Made by a program: the position numbers and the translations under genes
The notes under the pieces: model-generated
Database searches by the model: none
What the model was told of the DNA's origin: nothing
What the model saw: only the letters and a program-made list of their open reading frames with translations
Part shown: positions 49,228 through 59,642 of the stretch, piece by piece
Position numbering within the stretch: position 1 is the first letter of the stretch
Layout: every line of letters starts with the position of its first letter
NCBI RefSeq assembly: GCF_025642745.1
Contig: NZ_JANZKP010000001.1
Location: 124,001 to 188,000, forward strand
DNA: 64,000 bases
Direction of reading: 5' to 3'
Source of the DNA: Cellulomonas sp. RIT-PI-Y
GTDB taxonomy: Bacteria > Actinomycetota > Actinomycetes > Actinomycetales > Cellulomonadaceae

Positions 49228-51389
49228 GCATCACCCACCGTCCGACCACCGGACCGGACCCGGTCCCGACGATCAGCGACCCGGCGCCCGCCGCGGCGCG
49301 CGTGCCGCACGCCGCGCGCACCGGCCACCTCTCCCCGCGCTGGCGACAGCGGCCCGGGTGGGAGAAGGGCGCCGTCGTCGCCCTCCTGGCGGTCACCGCG
49401 GGTCTGTACCTGTGGGACCTGTCGTCCTCCGGCTGGGCGAACTCCTTCTACTCGGCGGCCGTCCAGGCGGGGTCCACCTCGTGGCGCGCCTTCCTGTACG
49501 GCGCGTCGGACGCCGCCGCCTCGATCACGGTGGACAAGCCGCCCGCGTCGCTGTGGGTGATGGCGCTGTCGGTCCGGATCTTCGGGCTGTCGTCCTGGTC
49601 GATCCTGGTCCCGCAGGCGCTGATGGGCGTGGCGACGGTCGGCGTGCTCTACAGCTCGGTCCGCCGCCGGTTCTCCGCGGGGGCCGCCCTGATCGCCGGG
49701 ACGGTGCTCGCCCTGACCCCGGTCGCGGCGCTGATGTTCCGGTTCAACAACCCGGACGCCCTGCTCGTGCTGCTGCTCACCCTGTCGGTGGCCGCCGCGC
49801 TGCGGGCGATCGAGGGCCCACGCACCACCCGGTGGATGGTGCTGGCCGGAGCGCTGGTCGGACTGGCGTTCCTGACCAAGCAGTTGCAGGCGTTCCTGGT
49901 CCTGCCCGGCATCGCCCTCGCGTTCCTGTGGGCTGCGCCGGTCACGATCGGCCGCCGGATCCGCGACGGCCTGCTCGCCGTGCTGGCGATGGTGATCGCG
50001 GGCGGATGGTGGGTCGCCCTGGTCGAGCTGGTGCCCGAGTCCTGGCGGCCGTACATCGGCGGGTCCCAGGACAATTCCTTCCTGGAGCTGACCTTCGGCT
50101 ACAACGGCCTGGGCCGGATCACCGGCGATGAGACCGGTTCGGTCGGCGGCGGCGGAGGCGGGTGGGGCTCCACCGGCCTCGGCCGGTTGTTCGGCGGGGA
50201 GGTCGGCGGGCAGATCGCCTGGTTGCTGCCCGCTGCCCTGGTGGTCGCGGTCGCCGTGCTGTGGCTGCTCCGCCGTCTGCCCCGGACCGACAGCGGCCGG
50301 GCGATGGTCGTCATCTGGCTCGGCTGGCTGGTGGTCACCGCGGTGACCTTCTCCTTCATGGCCGGGATCTTCCACGCCTACTACACGGTGGCTCTCGCTC
50401 CCGCCGTGGCGGCGCTGGTCGGCATCGGCGCGGCCGAGCTCTGGCGGCATCGGCGGTTGAGCTGGGCGGTTCCGCTGGTGGCAGCGGTGACCGTCGGCAC
50501 CGGCGGATGGGCGTGGGTGCTGCTGGGCCGCAGCGCCGACTGGTTCGGCTGGCTGCGCTGGGTGGTGCTGGTGACGAGCGTGCTCGCCGCGGGTGCCCTG
50601 CTCGCCGGCCGTCTCCTCCGTCCGGCGCACCGGGGCCGCCTCCTGCTGCGCACCGGGGCCGGTCTGGCCCTGCTGGCCGGGCTCGCGGGCCCGACCGCCT
50701 ACACGCTGCAGACCGTCTCCACCGGCCACACCGGCTCGATCGTCACCGCGGGGCCGAGCGTCAGCACCGGGTCGGGCGGCCCGGGCGGCGCTCCCGGCGG
50801 CACCGGCGGCGGCCCGGGCGGGAACGGCGGCGGCGCTCCGGGTGCCGGGTCACCGGGCGGGACCGGCGCCCAGAACGGCGGCGGTCAGAACGGCGGCGGC
50901 ACCGGCGGACCGGGCGGCTCCACCTCCTCGAACGGAACGACCGGCGGCAACGGCACCGGAATGCCGTCGGTGCCGGGTGGTGCCACCGGTGGTTCGACCG
51001 GCGGACAGGGCGGCACGGGCGGCATGGGCGGGCTGCTCGGCGGGACCGAGGTCAGCGACGAGGTCGCCGAGCTGCTGCTCACCGACGCGGACGAGTACAC
51101 CTGGGCCGCCGCCACCGTCGGGTCCCAGAATGCCGCGTCGTACCAGCTCGCGATCGAGGAGTCGGTGATGCCGATCGGTGGCTTCAACGGCTCGGACCCC
51201 TCGCCCACGCTGGCGGAGTTCCAGGCGCTGGTCGCCGACGGCCGGATCCACTACTTCATCGCGGGCGACTCGATCGGCCAGTCGTCGAGCGGTTCCGACG
51301 CCGCCGGGGAGATCACGTCCTGGGTGGAGGAGAACTACACCGCCCAGGACGTCGACGGGACGACCGTGTACGACCTCAGCGGCGACTGA
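49224..51389 (+). CDS. GT39 (ArnT/PMT-like) membrane glycosyltransferase
   Basis: 721 aa. Multi-span membrane domain at about 48-510. The first extracytoplasmic loop carries the catalytic-type Asp region (FYSAAVQAGSTSWRAF, ASITVDKPP) as in ArnT and protein mannosyltransferases. A glycine-rich low-complexity linker of about 100 residues (about 515-615, GGxGG and GTGGxGG blocks) leads to an extracytoplasmic C-terminal domain (about 620-721, including YQLAIEESVMPIGGFNG and IHYFIAGD). It would transfer sugar from polyprenyl phosphate to a protein or wall glycan outside the membrane. Partner of the upstream GT2 gene. Confidence 0.87.
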   Translation: MSITHRPTTGPDPVPTISDPAPAAARVPHAARTGHLSPRWRQRPGWEKGAVVALLAVTAGLYLWDLSSSGWANSFYSAAVQAGSTSWRAFLYGASDAAASITVDKPPASLWVMALSVRIFGLSSWSILVPQALMGVATVGVLYSSVRRRFSAGAALIAGTVLALTPVAALMFRFNNPDALLVLLLTLSVAAALRAIEGPRTTRWMVLAGALVGLAFLTKQLQAFLVLPGIALAFLWAAPVTIGRRIRDGLLAVLAMVIAGGWWVALVELVPESWRPYIGGSQDNSFLELTFGYNGLGRITGDETGSVGGGGGGWGSTGLGRLFGGEVGGQIAWLLPAALVVAVAVLWLLRRLPRTDSGRAMVVIWLGWLVVTAVTFSFMAGIFHAYYTVALAPAVAALVGIGAAELWRHRRLSWAVPLVAAVTVGTGGWAWVLLGRSADWFGWLRWVVLVTSVLAAGALLAGRLLRPAHRGRLLLRTGAGLALLAGLAGPTAYTLQTVSTGHTGSIVTAGPSVSTGSGGPGGAPGGTGGGPGGNGGGAPGAGSPGGTGAQNGGGQNGGGTGGPGGSTSSNGTTGGNGTGMPSVPGGATGGSTGGQGGTGGMGGLLGGTEVSDEVAELLLTDADEYTWAAATVGSQNAASYQLAIEESVMPIGGFNGSDPSPTLAEFQALVADGRIHYFIAGDSIGQSSSGSDAAGEITSWVEENYTAQDVDGTTVYDLSGD

Positions 51390-51397
51390 GCCCGCGA

Positions 51398-52873
51398 TCA
51401 GACCGGGTAGGCGGCGAAAGCGTTGCTCACGTCGGCGACCGGGGCGGTCAGCACGAACACCGCGGTGCCGTTGTTCCACACCGCGGTGCCGGTGCCGTCG
51501 CCCCGGTCGACGACCGTCACGACGCCGGTGTCCGTCCCGGCCACCGTGACCGGTCCGGTGCTCAGCACCTCACCGGTCACGGCGGTCGCGAGCGCGGCCT
51601 GCTGCGCGGTGGCCTCCTCGGCGGTCGCCCACTGGCCGGAGTGCACCGTCAGCTGGTCACCGGCCTCGTCGGCGTAGGTGTCGAGGTACGACTCCAGCGC
51701 CCCGGCACCGGTCCACTCCGCGTCGTCCGCCGTGGCGGTCAGGGCGTACTGCAGCACGGTGGCGGGCAGGTCCGCGGCGAAGGCGGTGGTGGCGGTCCGG
51801 TCGATCGCCGTCAGCGCACTGGTCGGCGACGGCGCCTGGACCACCTGCTGCTCGGCGGCCGGCTGATCCCGGTTCATCAGGTACCAGGCGGCCGCACCGG
51901 CACCTCCCAGCACCAGGACACCGACGACGATCAGGGTGATCCACAGGCCGCGACGGCTGCGACGGGTGTCGGACACGGGTTCCTCCGAGTGGTCGACTGC
52001 CCCGGACGCGGGCGGTTCGGGAGCCGAGGCGTGCCCGGTCGGCACGAGCTGCGGCCGGGTGGGATCGGGCTGCCCGGCCGGCGTCGACGGCGTCGCGATC
52101 GCGCGCGGTGCGGCGGCCGGCACCACCGGCTGGGCACCGGTGACCGGCTTCCAGGGCGCGTCCGCGGCCGCGACGACCTGCGTCGCACCGGTGATCGGGT
52201 GCCAGGCGGGCTGCGGGGTCGGCGTGGGCGGTGCCGGGACGGCCGACGAGGGGTCCGGCCCGGCGACGGTCTGATCGAAGCTGACGGCGGGCGGCACGGC
52301 GGAGGACCCGGTGGCGACCGGAGCGGCATCGACGGAGGAGCCGGTGGCCGCCGGAGCGGCATCGGCGACGGTGGCACGGCTTCCGGCCGTGCGACGCGGC
52401 AGGACGGAGCCGGAGAGCCGGGTCGCGGGCGCGGCTGCGGTCGGAGCATCGGATGCGGTCGGAGCTACGGCTGCGGTCGGAGCGTCGGCGCCGACGGCGG
52501 ACGGGGCGGGCGCGTTCGAGGGTGCCACTGGTCGGGTCGTGGGGGTCGGCGGCGCGGCCGGTGTCGACGCCGGCGCACCGGCGACGGGCTTCGGCACCAC
52601 CGGGATCGCCGCCGTGCTCACCGGCGGCTTGCCGCGCAGCGAGCGCCGACTCGGCACCACGGGCAGCGGATGCGTGCCGGTCACCGGCGCGGGTTCGGCC
52701 GGGGCGGAGGCGTCCGACATCGTGGTGGACGTACCGGGCTGCCATCCCGCCGGCGCACTGCCGAAGGCGGACGGCACCGCGGGCGGCGGGGTCGCGGCCG
52801 GAGTCGCGGGGTCGGCGGACCGCTGCCCGTCGGTGTCGACGGTCTGGTCCGACCGGGTGTCGCGCTCAGTCAT
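51398..52873 (-). CDS. Pro/Ala-rich single-pass membrane protein
   Basis: 491 aa, function unknown. A long disordered cytoplasmic part (about 1-300) rich in Pro, Ala, Thr and Val contains repeated short blocks such as DAPTAA and ATGSSVDAAP. A transmembrane helix follows at about 311-333 (GLWITLIVVGVLVLGG), then a folded extracytoplasmic domain of about 150 residues (from AIDRTATTAFAADL to AFAAYPV). GGGGAGA precedes the ATG at 52873. A -10 box TAGGCT (52900-52905, minus strand) gives a short leader. It converges on the GT39 gene with only 8 bp between stops. Confidence 0.75.
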   Translation of the reverse strand: MTERDTRSDQTVDTDGQRSADPATPAATPPPAVPSAFGSAPAGWQPGTSTTMSDASAPAEPAPVTGTHPLPVVPSRRSLRGKPPVSTAAIPVVPKPVAGAPASTPAAPPTPTTRPVAPSNAPAPSAVGADAPTAAVAPTASDAPTAAAPATRLSGSVLPRRTAGSRATVADAAPAATGSSVDAAPVATGSSAVPPAVSFDQTVAGPDPSSAVPAPPTPTPQPAWHPITGATQVVAAADAPWKPVTGAQPVVPAAAPRAIATPSTPAGQPDPTRPQLVPTGHASAPEPPASGAVDHSEEPVSDTRRSRRGLWITLIVVGVLVLGGAGAAAWYLMNRDQPAAEQQVVQAPSPTSALTAIDRTATTAFAADLPATVLQYALTATADDAEWTGAGALESYLDTYADEAGDQLTVHSGQWATAEEATAQQAALATAVTGEVLSTGPVTVAGTDTGVVTVVDRGDGTGTAVWNNGTAVFVLTAPVADVSNAFAAYPV

Positions 52874-52966
52874 TGGTGTCTCCCCGCATGATCCCGGGCA
52901 GCCTAGTCGTCGCGCCTTCACCCTTCCGGGTTATCGGGGCGTCGTCGTGTCGTCCGGGTGCCCTGC

Positions 52967-54553
52967 TCAGGCCACCAGATCGCGCCGCCGCAGACCCCAC
53001 ACCCCACCGCCGACCAGCGCCACCGCGGCCGCTCCGCACACCAGGACCGGGGTCCAGGCCATCGGGTCACCGGGCAACGAGGGCATCAGGCGCAGCACGG
53101 ACAGCGCGTCCGCGCCGTCGGGCAGCAGGCCGGCCAGCAGACCGGTGAGCGCCACGTATCCGAGGTAGGCCCACCCGACGGCGAGCCACCGGGGTGCCGC
53201 GCCCACGAGCAGAGCGGTCAGACCGGTGAGCAACCACACCACCGGCAGGTTCACCAGCGCCGCCGCGGTCAGGTGCGGGATCTGGCCGGGGTCGTCGAGG
53301 GTGCCCGCGGCGGCCAGCCCCATCGAGAGCCCGCCGGTGACGAGCACCAGCGCGGAGCCGAGCACGGGCACCGCGAGCTGAGGCAGCAGCCACCGCACCC
53401 GGGCCACCGGTCCGGCGAGGACGTGTCCGGCCCGGCCGATCAGCTCCTCGCCGTGCAACGCCGCGGTGCCCGAGACCCCGGCCGCGGCCGCCAGGCAGGT
53501 GGCCAGCACGAGGTACCGGGCGAAGACCGGGTCGGTCGCCGGACCGCTGCCGCCGGCGGACAGGATCCGCGCCAGGTCCGGCTGCTCGGCCACGAAGTCG
53601 AGCACCTGCCGGGCGAGCACCCCGACCAGCGCACACAGGGCGGCCGCGCCGAGCGTCCAGGCCAGCACCGACCCGCCCTGTCGACGCACCGTCACGGCGA
53701 ACAGCCCGCGCAGCCGGGGTGAGGCGGTGGAGCGCCCGGGTCGATCCGGCACCAGGGCGGACCCGAGGTCACGCCGGGCGGCGACCCGGCCGGCGATCCC
53801 GGCGCAGCACAGCGCGGCCGCCGGGAGCAGCAGCAGCGGCCACCACCGTTCGCCGACCCAGGCCCGCGCGGCCTGCGCCCACCCGAACGGGCTGAGCCAG
53901 CTGAGCACGCTGCCGGACTCCGGGGCGCGCACGTCGCCGACTGCGCGGAGCAGGTAGCCGACGCCGACCAGCGCCGCGGCCGACGCGGAGGCGGTCCTGG
54001 CCCGGGCGGTGAGCTGTGCGGCGCCCGCCCCCAGCGCGCCGAACACCAGTCCGACCCCGGCCGCTCCGGCGCCGAAGGCCAGTGCACCGGGCAGCGGCAA
54101 GCCCCCGGCGATCAGCACCACCACCAGCCCTGCGCCGATCACCACGTCCGCGATCAGCACCACGGTCAGCGCCGCGGGCACCGGTGCGGCGCGTCCGACC
54201 GGGGCGGCCCGGACCAACTCCATCGATCCGGACTCCTCGGCCCCGCGCAACTGCCGCACGGCCAGGAACGCGGACATCAGGGCGACCGGCAGTGCCACCC
54301 AGCCGAGCAGCTCATTGGCCACCATCGCGCCGAGGGTATAGTCGTCCAGGCCGTAGCCCGGTCCGGCCAGGGCGGTGGCAGCGGGCGACCGGATCAGCTC
54401 GGCCCGGGCGGCCCGGGCCGCAGCGGTCCCGAAGACCTGCGACTCCGAACTCACCGAACCGGCCGTGATCAGCCAGACCGCGAGCGCCCAGACCGCGAGG
54501 CGCACCCGCTCGGCCCGCAGCCCGGCCCGCGCCAGCTGCCAGGCGCCGGTCAT
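52967..54553 (-). CDS. ABC transporter permease (drug/polyketide exporter type)
   Basis: 528 aa with about 12 membrane helices in two similar halves, like the permeases annotated as polyketide antibiotic exporters in actinobacteria. Cytoplasmic loops are Arg-rich ([12 protein letters not shown] at the start, [10 protein letters not shown] at the end). It pairs with the ATPase gene directly upstream through an ATGA overlap. The substrate is unknown. The TetR regulator in front supports a drug-efflux role. Confidence 0.85.
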   Translation of the reverse strand: MTGAWQLARAGLRAERVRLAVWALAVWLITAGSVSSESQVFGTAAARAARAELIRSPAATALAGPGYGLDDYTLGAMVANELLGWVALPVALMSAFLAVRQLRGAEESGSMELVRAAPVGRAAPVPAALTVVLIADVVIGAGLVVVLIAGGLPLPGALAFGAGAAGVGLVFGALGAGAAQLTARARTASASAAALVGVGYLLRAVGDVRAPESGSVLSWLSPFGWAQAARAWVGERWWPLLLLPAAALCCAGIAGRVAARRDLGSALVPDRPGRSTASPRLRGLFAVTVRRQGGSVLAWTLGAAALCALVGVLARQVLDFVAEQPDLARILSAGGSGPATDPVFARYLVLATCLAAAAGVSGTAALHGEELIGRAGHVLAGPVARVRWLLPQLAVPVLGSALVLVTGGLSMGLAAAGTLDDPGQIPHLTAAALVNLPVVWLLTGLTALLVGAAPRWLAVGWAYLGYVALTGLLAGLLPDGADALSVLRLMPSLPGDPMAWTPVLVCGAAAVALVGGGVWGLRRRDLVA

Positions 54554-55455
54554 CGCACGCCGCCGTACTCGCGCAGGAACAGGTCCTCCAGCGTCGGCGG
54601 GTGGGCGGTCAGCGCGTGGACCCGGTGCCGGCCGAGCGACTCCAGCAGGTCGGGCAGCCGGTCGCCGTCGACCTGGAACCGGACCCGGGCGCCGTCCCGG
54701 TCGACGTCGTGCACCCCGTCGGTCGCGTCGAGCTCGCCGACCAGGGCGGTCGCCGCGTCGTCGTCCGCCACCTGCAGGCGGACGGAGGTGCGGGTGCGGC
54801 CCCGGAGCTCGTCCAGGGTGCCGGAGCGGACCTGCCGACCGCCGCGGACGATCGTCACCCGGTCACAGAGCGCCTCCACCTCGGCCAGGATGTGACTGGA
54901 CAGCAGCACGGTCCGGCCCTGCGCGGCGACCTGACGGATGCACTCGGTGAACACGGCCTCCATCAGCGGGTCGAGGCCGCTGGTCGGCTCGTCGAGCAGC
55001 AGCAGCTCGGTGTCGGCGGCCAGGGCGGCGACCAGGGCGACCTTCTGCCGGTTGCCCTTGGAGTAGGCGCGCATCCGCACGGTCGGGTCCAGCTCGAAGA
55101 GTTCGGTCAGCTCCCGTCGCCGGACGGGGTCGACCCCGCCGCGCAGTCGTCCGAGCAGGTCGATCGCCTCGCCGCCGGTCAGGCTGGGCCACAACGCGAC
55201 CTCGCCCGGCACGTAGGCCAGTCGCCGGTGCAGCGCGACCGCGTCCCGCCACGGATCGCCGCCCAGCAGCTCGGTCCGTCCGGCGTCCGCACGGATCTGT
55301 CCGAGCAGCACCCGGATGCTGGTCGACTTCCCCGCACCGTTCGGTCCGAGGAACCCGTGCACCTCCCCGGTCGCGACCTCCAGGTCGAGGCCGTCCAGCG
55401 CGGTGCGCCGTCCGAACCGCTTGACCACGCCGGACATCACGATGCTGCTGGTCAT
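54550..55455 (-). CDS. ABC transporter ATP-binding protein
   Basis: 301 aa. Walker [10 protein letters not shown] at about 37-45, signature region [12 protein letters not shown] (degenerate, as in the CcmA/DrrA drug-exporter group), Walker [13 protein letters not shown], switch His in LLSSHIL, then a C-terminal domain of about 85 residues. GGAGG precedes the ATG. Middle gene of the TetR-ATPase-permease operon; both junctions overlap by 4 nt. Confidence 0.93.
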   Translation of the reverse strand: MTSSIVMSGVVKRFGRRTALDGLDLEVATGEVHGFLGPNGAGKSTSIRVLLGQIRADAGRTELLGGDPWRDAVALHRRLAYVPGEVALWPSLTGGEAIDLLGRLRGGVDPVRRRELTELFELDPTVRMRAYSKGNRQKVALVAALAADTELLLLDEPTSGLDPLMEAVFTECIRQVAAQGRTVLLSSHILAEVEALCDRVTIVRGGRQVRSGTLDELRGRTRTSVRLQVADDDAATALVGELDATDGVHDVDRDGARVRFQVDGDRLPDLLESLGRHRVHALTAHPPTLEDLFLREYGGVR

Positions 55456-56096
55456 CGGTCCTCCTGCTGGGCGAGGTAGGCGTCGAGCATCCCGGTGTCG
55501 GTGAGCATCGCCTCGGTGTAGAGCTCCAGGGCGGGCAGCACGGCCCACCGGGCCAGCTCCGCGAAGGCCGCGACCGGCTCCAGCGTCGGCGAGGGCGCAC
55601 GTCCCGCCTCGGCCTCGATCAGGGTCAGCTGCAGCAGACCGACACTCTGGGCGACCGCGTACCGGGCACGCAGCTCGGGGTCGCGGGACGGACGCACGGT
55701 GCCGGCCCGTTCGCCGGCGGCCAGGTACTCCCGGGTGGCCTCGACCATGTGGTCGACGAACCGGCCGGCCAGGGCGCCCCCGACCGCCAGGCTGCGCACC
55801 ACGTAGCCGAAGACCGGGCCGTACCGGGTGAGGTCACCGAGCTCGGCCATCACCTCGCTCGGGGTGTCGACGGTCAGCGACTGCTCCTTGCGGTGCCGGA
55901 TCCGGGCCAGCGCCTCGTCGTCGCAGGCCGCCCGCAGCCCGTCCTTGGAGCCGAAGTGGTGGATCACCAGCGCCGGGCTGACCCCCGCGTCCTCGGCGAT
56001 CGCCCGTACGCCGACGCCGAACCCGTCCCGGGCGAAGCACAGCATTGCGGCGTCCCGGATCCGGGCCCGGGCGGTGAGGTCGTCTGCTGAACGCAT
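55452..56096 (-). CDS. TetR-family repressor of the ABC exporter
   Basis: 214 aa. N-terminal HTH at about 10-55 ([43 protein letters not shown] region) and a helical ligand domain. First gene of the exporter operon. A near-perfect palindrome overlaps its own -10 box, so autorepression relieved by the exported compound is likely. Confidence 0.9.
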   Translation of the reverse strand: MRSADDLTARARIRDAAMLCFARDGFGVGVRAIAEDAGVSPALVIHHFGSKDGLRAACDDEALARIRHRKEQSLTVDTPSEVMAELGDLTRYGPVFGYVVRSLAVGGALAGRFVDHMVEATREYLAAGERAGTVRPSRDPELRARYAVAQSVGLLQLTLIEAEAGRAPSPTLEPVAAFAELARWAVLPALELYTEAMLTDTGMLDAYLAQQEDR

Positions 56097-56103
56097 GTAC
56101 AGC

Positions 56104-56123
56104 AGACTAAACAGTTGTTCAGT
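56104..56123 (-). promoter_or_regulatory. TetR operator overlapping a leaderless -10 box
   Basis: ACTAAACAGTTGTTCAGT at 56106-56123 is an inverted repeat of 8-bp arms with one mismatch. The -10 box TAGTCT (56104-56109, minus strand) ends 7 nt before the ATG at 56096 and is half covered by it. The sequence is much AT-richer than its surroundings. Confidence 0.65.
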
Positions 56124-57529
56124 CAGCCACCAGTGCGGGTCGCCCGGACGGCCTCCATCAGGTCCGCCGCCTGCGCCACCGTCATGCCGGCGGGCGCCTG
56201 ACCCGGCTCGATCGATCCCGCCGGGACCACCGCGTGGGTGAAGCCCAGCCGGGCCGCCTCGGACAGCCGGCGCACCGTCCCGGTCACCGGCCGGATCTCC
56301 CCCGCCAGCCCGACCTCGCCGATCGCGACCAGCCGCGGCGGCAGCGGCACGTTCTCCCGGGAGCTCACCGTCGCCAGCGCCAGCGCGAGGTCCGCGGCGG
56401 GCTCGACCACCCGCGCACCGCCGACGCTGGACACGTACACGTCCTGGTCGGCGACCTTGAGCCCGGCCCGCCGCTGCAGCACGGCCAGCACCATCGCCAG
56501 TCGCGACCCGTCGACGCCGCTGGTGGTCCGTCGCGGGTTGGACAGCATGCTCGGGGCCACCAGCGACTGGACCTCGGTGGCCAGCGGCCGCCGCCCCTCG
56601 AGCGTGACCGTGACGCAGGTGCCCGGCACGTGATGGCGCTCGTTGGACACGAACAGCCCGGAGGGGTCCGCCAGCCCGACGATCCCGCTCTCGTTCAGGT
56701 CGAAGCAGCCGACCTCGTCCGTCGGGCCGAACCGGTTCTTGGTCGCCCGCAGCAGGCGGAGCCGGGAGTGCCGGTCACCCTCGAACTGGCAGACCACGTC
56801 CACCAGGTGCTCCAGGGTGCGCGGGCCCGCCACCGAGCCGTCCTTGGTCACGTGGCCGACCAGCACCACCGACAGGTTGCGCTGCTTGGCGGCGGCGATC
56901 AGCGACCCCGCGACCTCCCGGACCTGGGCCACCCCGCCCGGCGACCCCTCGACCTCCGCGGAGGCGACGGTCTGCACCGAGTCGAGGACCAGCAGGTCCG
57001 GCCCGGACTGCTCGATGTGCCCCAGGATGGTGGACAGGTCGGTCTCCGCGGTCAGCAGCAGCCGATCGGCCAGCGCACCGATCCGCTCCGCCCGCAGCCG
57101 GACCTGACCGGCCGACTCCTCGCCGGTCACGTAGAGCACGGTGCGCCCCTCGGACTCCGCGACCCGGCTGGCCACGTCGAGCAGCAGGGTCGACTTGCCC
57201 ACCCCGGGCTCCCCCGCGAGCAGCACCACCGCGCCGGGCACCAGGCCACCGCCGAGCACGCGGTCCAGCTCGTCCACCCCGGTCGGGCGCGAACGGCTGG
57301 TCTCGACGTCGATCTGCGCGATCGGCCGGGCGGCACCCCGTGGCGGAGTGCTCGCCACGGTCCGCGGCGCGGCACCCCCCGCACCGCCGTCCTCGGTCAC
57401 GCTGCCCCAGGTCTGGCACTCGCCGCACCGGCCCACCCACTTGCTGGTGGTCCAGCCGCACTCCGAGCAGCGGTAACCGGCCCGGGGCGTCCGGGCCGCG
57501 CGGGAGGAACGAGAGGTGCTGGTGCTCAC
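56123..57529 (-). CDS. radA: DNA repair protein RadA
   Basis: 468 aa RecA-like helicase that drives branch migration in recombinational repair. Zinc finger CSECGW...CGEC at about 21-38, Walker A GEPGVGKST near 106-114, the RadA motif KNRFG near 262, and a C-terminal Lon-like domain without a full protease dyad. GTG start with a -10 box at leaderless spacing. The gene lies 26 bp downstream of the TetR start on the same strand and diverges from disA, the usual partner. Confidence 0.95.
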   Translation of the reverse strand: MSTSTSRSSRAARTPRAGYRCSECGWTTSKWVGRCGECQTWGSVTEDGGAGGAAPRTVASTPPRGAARPIAQIDVETSRSRPTGVDELDRVLGGGLVPGAVVLLAGEPGVGKSTLLLDVASRVAESEGRTVLYVTGEESAGQVRLRAERIGALADRLLLTAETDLSTILGHIEQSGPDLLVLDSVQTVASAEVEGSPGGVAQVREVAGSLIAAAKQRNLSVVLVGHVTKDGSVAGPRTLEHLVDVVCQFEGDRHSRLRLLRATKNRFGPTDEVGCFDLNESGIVGLADPSGLFVSNERHHVPGTCVTVTLEGRRPLATEVQSLVAPSMLSNPRRTTSGVDGSRLAMVLAVLQRRAGLKVADQDVYVSSVGGARVVEPAADLALALATVSSRENVPLPPRLVAIGEVGLAGEIRPVTGTVRRLSEAARLGFTHAVVPAGSIEPGQAPAGMTVAQAADLMEAVRATRTGG

Positions 57530-57535
57530 GCGGCC

Positions 57536-57541
57536 ACGCTA
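57536..57541 (-). promoter_or_regulatory. Leaderless -10 box (TAGCGT) of radA
   Basis: TAGCGT on the minus strand, 6 nt before the GTG at 57529. Confidence 0.5.
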
Positions 57542-57596
57542 ACCGCGACCGCCCACACGCCGGGCGGCTCACCCACCGCGGAACCGGCCCGACCCG

Positions 57597-57602
57597 TAGG
57601 AT
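57597..57602 (+). promoter_or_regulatory. Leaderless -10 box (TAGGAT) of disA
   Basis: TAGGAT ends 6 nt before the GTG at 57609, back to back with the radA promoter 55 bp away. Confidence 0.5.
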
Positions 57603-57608
57603 CGCGGC

Positions 57609-58682
57609 GTGCCCACCTTCCCGGCGGACGATCTGCTCCGCTCCACCCTGGCCGCCGTCGCCCCCGGCACCGAACTGCGCGACGGCCTGGAGCGCATCCT
57701 GCGCGGCCGCACCGGCGCGCTGATCGTCCTCGGCCACGACGCCACCGTGGAGAGCATCTGTTCCGGCGGGTTCGAGCTGGACGTCGAGTTCTCCGCCACC
57801 CGGCTGCGCGAGCTGGCCAAGATGGACGGCGCGATCGTGATGGACCCCGACCGGGGCCGGATCCTGCGCGCGGCCGTGCAGCTGCTGCCGGACGCCTCGA
57901 TCAGCACCTCCGAGTCCGGGACCCGGCACCGCACCGCGGAGCGGGTCGCCAAGCAGACCGGCCTGCCGGTGATCTCGGTGTCCGCGTCGATGCGGATCAT
58001 CGCGCTCTACGTCGAGGGCCAGCGGCACGTGCTGGAGGACGCCGACGCCATCCTGGCCCGCGCCAACCAGGCGCTGGCCACCCTGGAGCGCTACAAGTCC
58101 CGCCTGGACGAGGTCGCCGGCACCCTGTCCGCACTGGAGATCGAGGACCTGGTCACCGTGCGCGACGTCTGCGTCGTGGTGCAGCGGCTGGAGATGGTCC
58201 GCCGGATCTCGGAGGAGATCGCGGGCTACGTGGTCGAGCTCGGCACCGACGGCCGGCTGCTGTCCCTCCAGCTGGACGAGCTCACCGGCGGGGTCGGGTC
58301 GGACGCCGACCTGGTGGTCCGCGACTACGTCGACACCGCGCGCCGGACCCAGGAGCAGGTGCAGACCGCGCTCGCCGCCCTGGACTCGACCGAGCTGCTC
58401 GACCTCTCCGCGATGGCCCGGGTGCTCGGCCTCCCCAGCGCGGTCGAGGTGCTGGACTCCGCGGTCGCCCCGCGCGGCTACCGTCTGCTGTCCAAGGTGC
58501 CCCGGCTGCCCGCCGCGATCGTGGACCGCCTGGTCGGCCACTTCAACGGCCTGCAGAAGCTGCTCGCGGCGAGCATCGACGATCTGATGGCGGTGGACGG
58601 CGTCGGCGAACAGCGGGCCCGCGCCGTGCGCGAGGGGCTGTCCCGGCTGGCCGAGTCCAGCATCCTGGAGCGCTACGTCTGA
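57609..58682 (+). CDS. disA: Diadenylate cyclase / DNA integrity scanning protein
   Basis: 357 aa octameric enzyme making c-di-AMP from two ATP and sensing branched DNA. DAC domain at about 1-145 with the DGA motif (MDGAIVMD) and the RHRT motif ([15 protein letters not shown]). A helical spine follows, and a C-terminal helix-hairpin-helix DNA-binding domain ([16 protein letters not shown] near 325-341). GTG start. No c-di-AMP riboswitch was recognised in the window. Confidence 0.97.
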   Translation: MPTFPADDLLRSTLAAVAPGTELRDGLERILRGRTGALIVLGHDATVESICSGGFELDVEFSATRLRELAKMDGAIVMDPDRGRILRAAVQLLPDASISTSESGTRHRTAERVAKQTGLPVISVSASMRIIALYVEGQRHVLEDADAILARANQALATLERYKSRLDEVAGTLSALEIEDLVTVRDVCVVVQRLEMVRRISEEIAGYVVELGTDGRLLSLQLDELTGGVGSDADLVVRDYVDTARRTQEQVQTALAALDSTELLDLSAMARVLGLPSAVEVLDSAVAPRGYRLLSKVPRLPAAIVDRLVGHFNGLQKLLAASIDDLMAVDGVGEQRARAVREGLSRLAESSILERYV

Positions 58683-58718
58683 CGGAATGCCCGCGCGCCG
58701 CCCCTGGTTGCGCGAAGC

Positions 58719-59642
58719 ATGAAGGCAGTCAGCTACGACCGCTTCGGCGGCGCCGAGGTCATGCAGGTCACCGAACAGCCCGAGCCGCACGTCGGCCCGG
58801 ACTCCGTGCTGGTGAAGGTGGTGGCCGCCGGGATCAACCCGGTCGACTACAAGGTCCGTGAGGGGTACCTCCAGGGGATCATCGACACCCGCTTCCCGGC
58901 GATCCCGGCCTGGGACGTCGCCGGCGTGGTGGTGAAGGCCGGACTGGACACGCCGGAGTTCGCCGAGGGCGACGAGATCCTGGCCTACGCCCGCAAGGAC
59001 ACCGTCCAGGACGGCACCCTGGCCGAGTACGTGCAGGTCCCGGTGCGCACCGCCGCCCGCAAGCCCGCCGGACTCGACTTCGACCGGGCCGCCGCGCTGC
59101 CGCTCGCCGGTCTGACGGCGCTGCAGAGCCTGCGCCGCTCCGGCGTGACCAGCGGCGACACCGTCCTGGTGCACGCCGCGGCCGGTGGCGTCGGGTCGAT
59201 CGCCGTCCAGCTGGCCGTGCGGGCCGGCGCTCACGTGATCGGCACCGCCTCCGAGCGCAACCACGACTACCTGCGGGCACTGGGGGCCGAGCCGGTGAAC
59301 TACGGCGACGGGCTGGTCGCCGCGGTCCGTGCCCTGGCGCCCGAGGGCGTGGACGTGATCCTGGACTACGTCGGCGGACCGGCGATGGACGCCACCGATC
59401 AGCTGCGCCGCCCGGGCGGGGCCGTCGTGTCGATCGCCGACCCGCGCGCCCGCACCGAGTTCGGCGGTGACTACGTGTGGGTCCGCCCCGACTCCGACGA
59501 CCTGGCCGAGCTCGCGCAGCTCGCGGCCGACGGCGACCTGCGGATCGAGTTGTCCGCGAGCTACCCGCTGGAGCGCGCCGCGGAGGCCTACGACGAGCTC
59601 GCCGGGGGCCACACCCGCGGCAAGATCGTGGTCACGCCCTGA
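58719..59642 (+). CDS. NADP-dependent quinone oxidoreductase-like protein
   Basis: 307 aa medium-chain dehydrogenase without the structural zinc loop. GroES-like N-terminal half (ITPVDYKVREG-like INPVDYKVREG, AWDVAGVVV) and a Rossmann half with VHAAAGGVGSIAVQLA. Such enzymes reduce quinones or enones with NADPH. The stop is immediately followed by the convergent stop of the next gene. No clear ribosome site; it starts 36 nt after disA and may be cotranscribed with it. Confidence 0.87.
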   Translation: MKAVSYDRFGGAEVMQVTEQPEPHVGPDSVLVKVVAAGINPVDYKVREGYLQGIIDTRFPAIPAWDVAGVVVKAGLDTPEFAEGDEILAYARKDTVQDGTLAEYVQVPVRTAARKPAGLDFDRAAALPLAGLTALQSLRRSGVTSGDTVLVHAAAGGVGSIAVQLAVRAGAHVIGTASERNHDYLRALGAEPVNYGDGLVAAVRALAPEGVDVILDYVGGPAMDATDQLRRPGGAVVSIADPRARTEFGGDYVWVRPDSDDLAELAQLAADGDLRIELSASYPLERAAEAYDELAGGHTRGKIVVTP

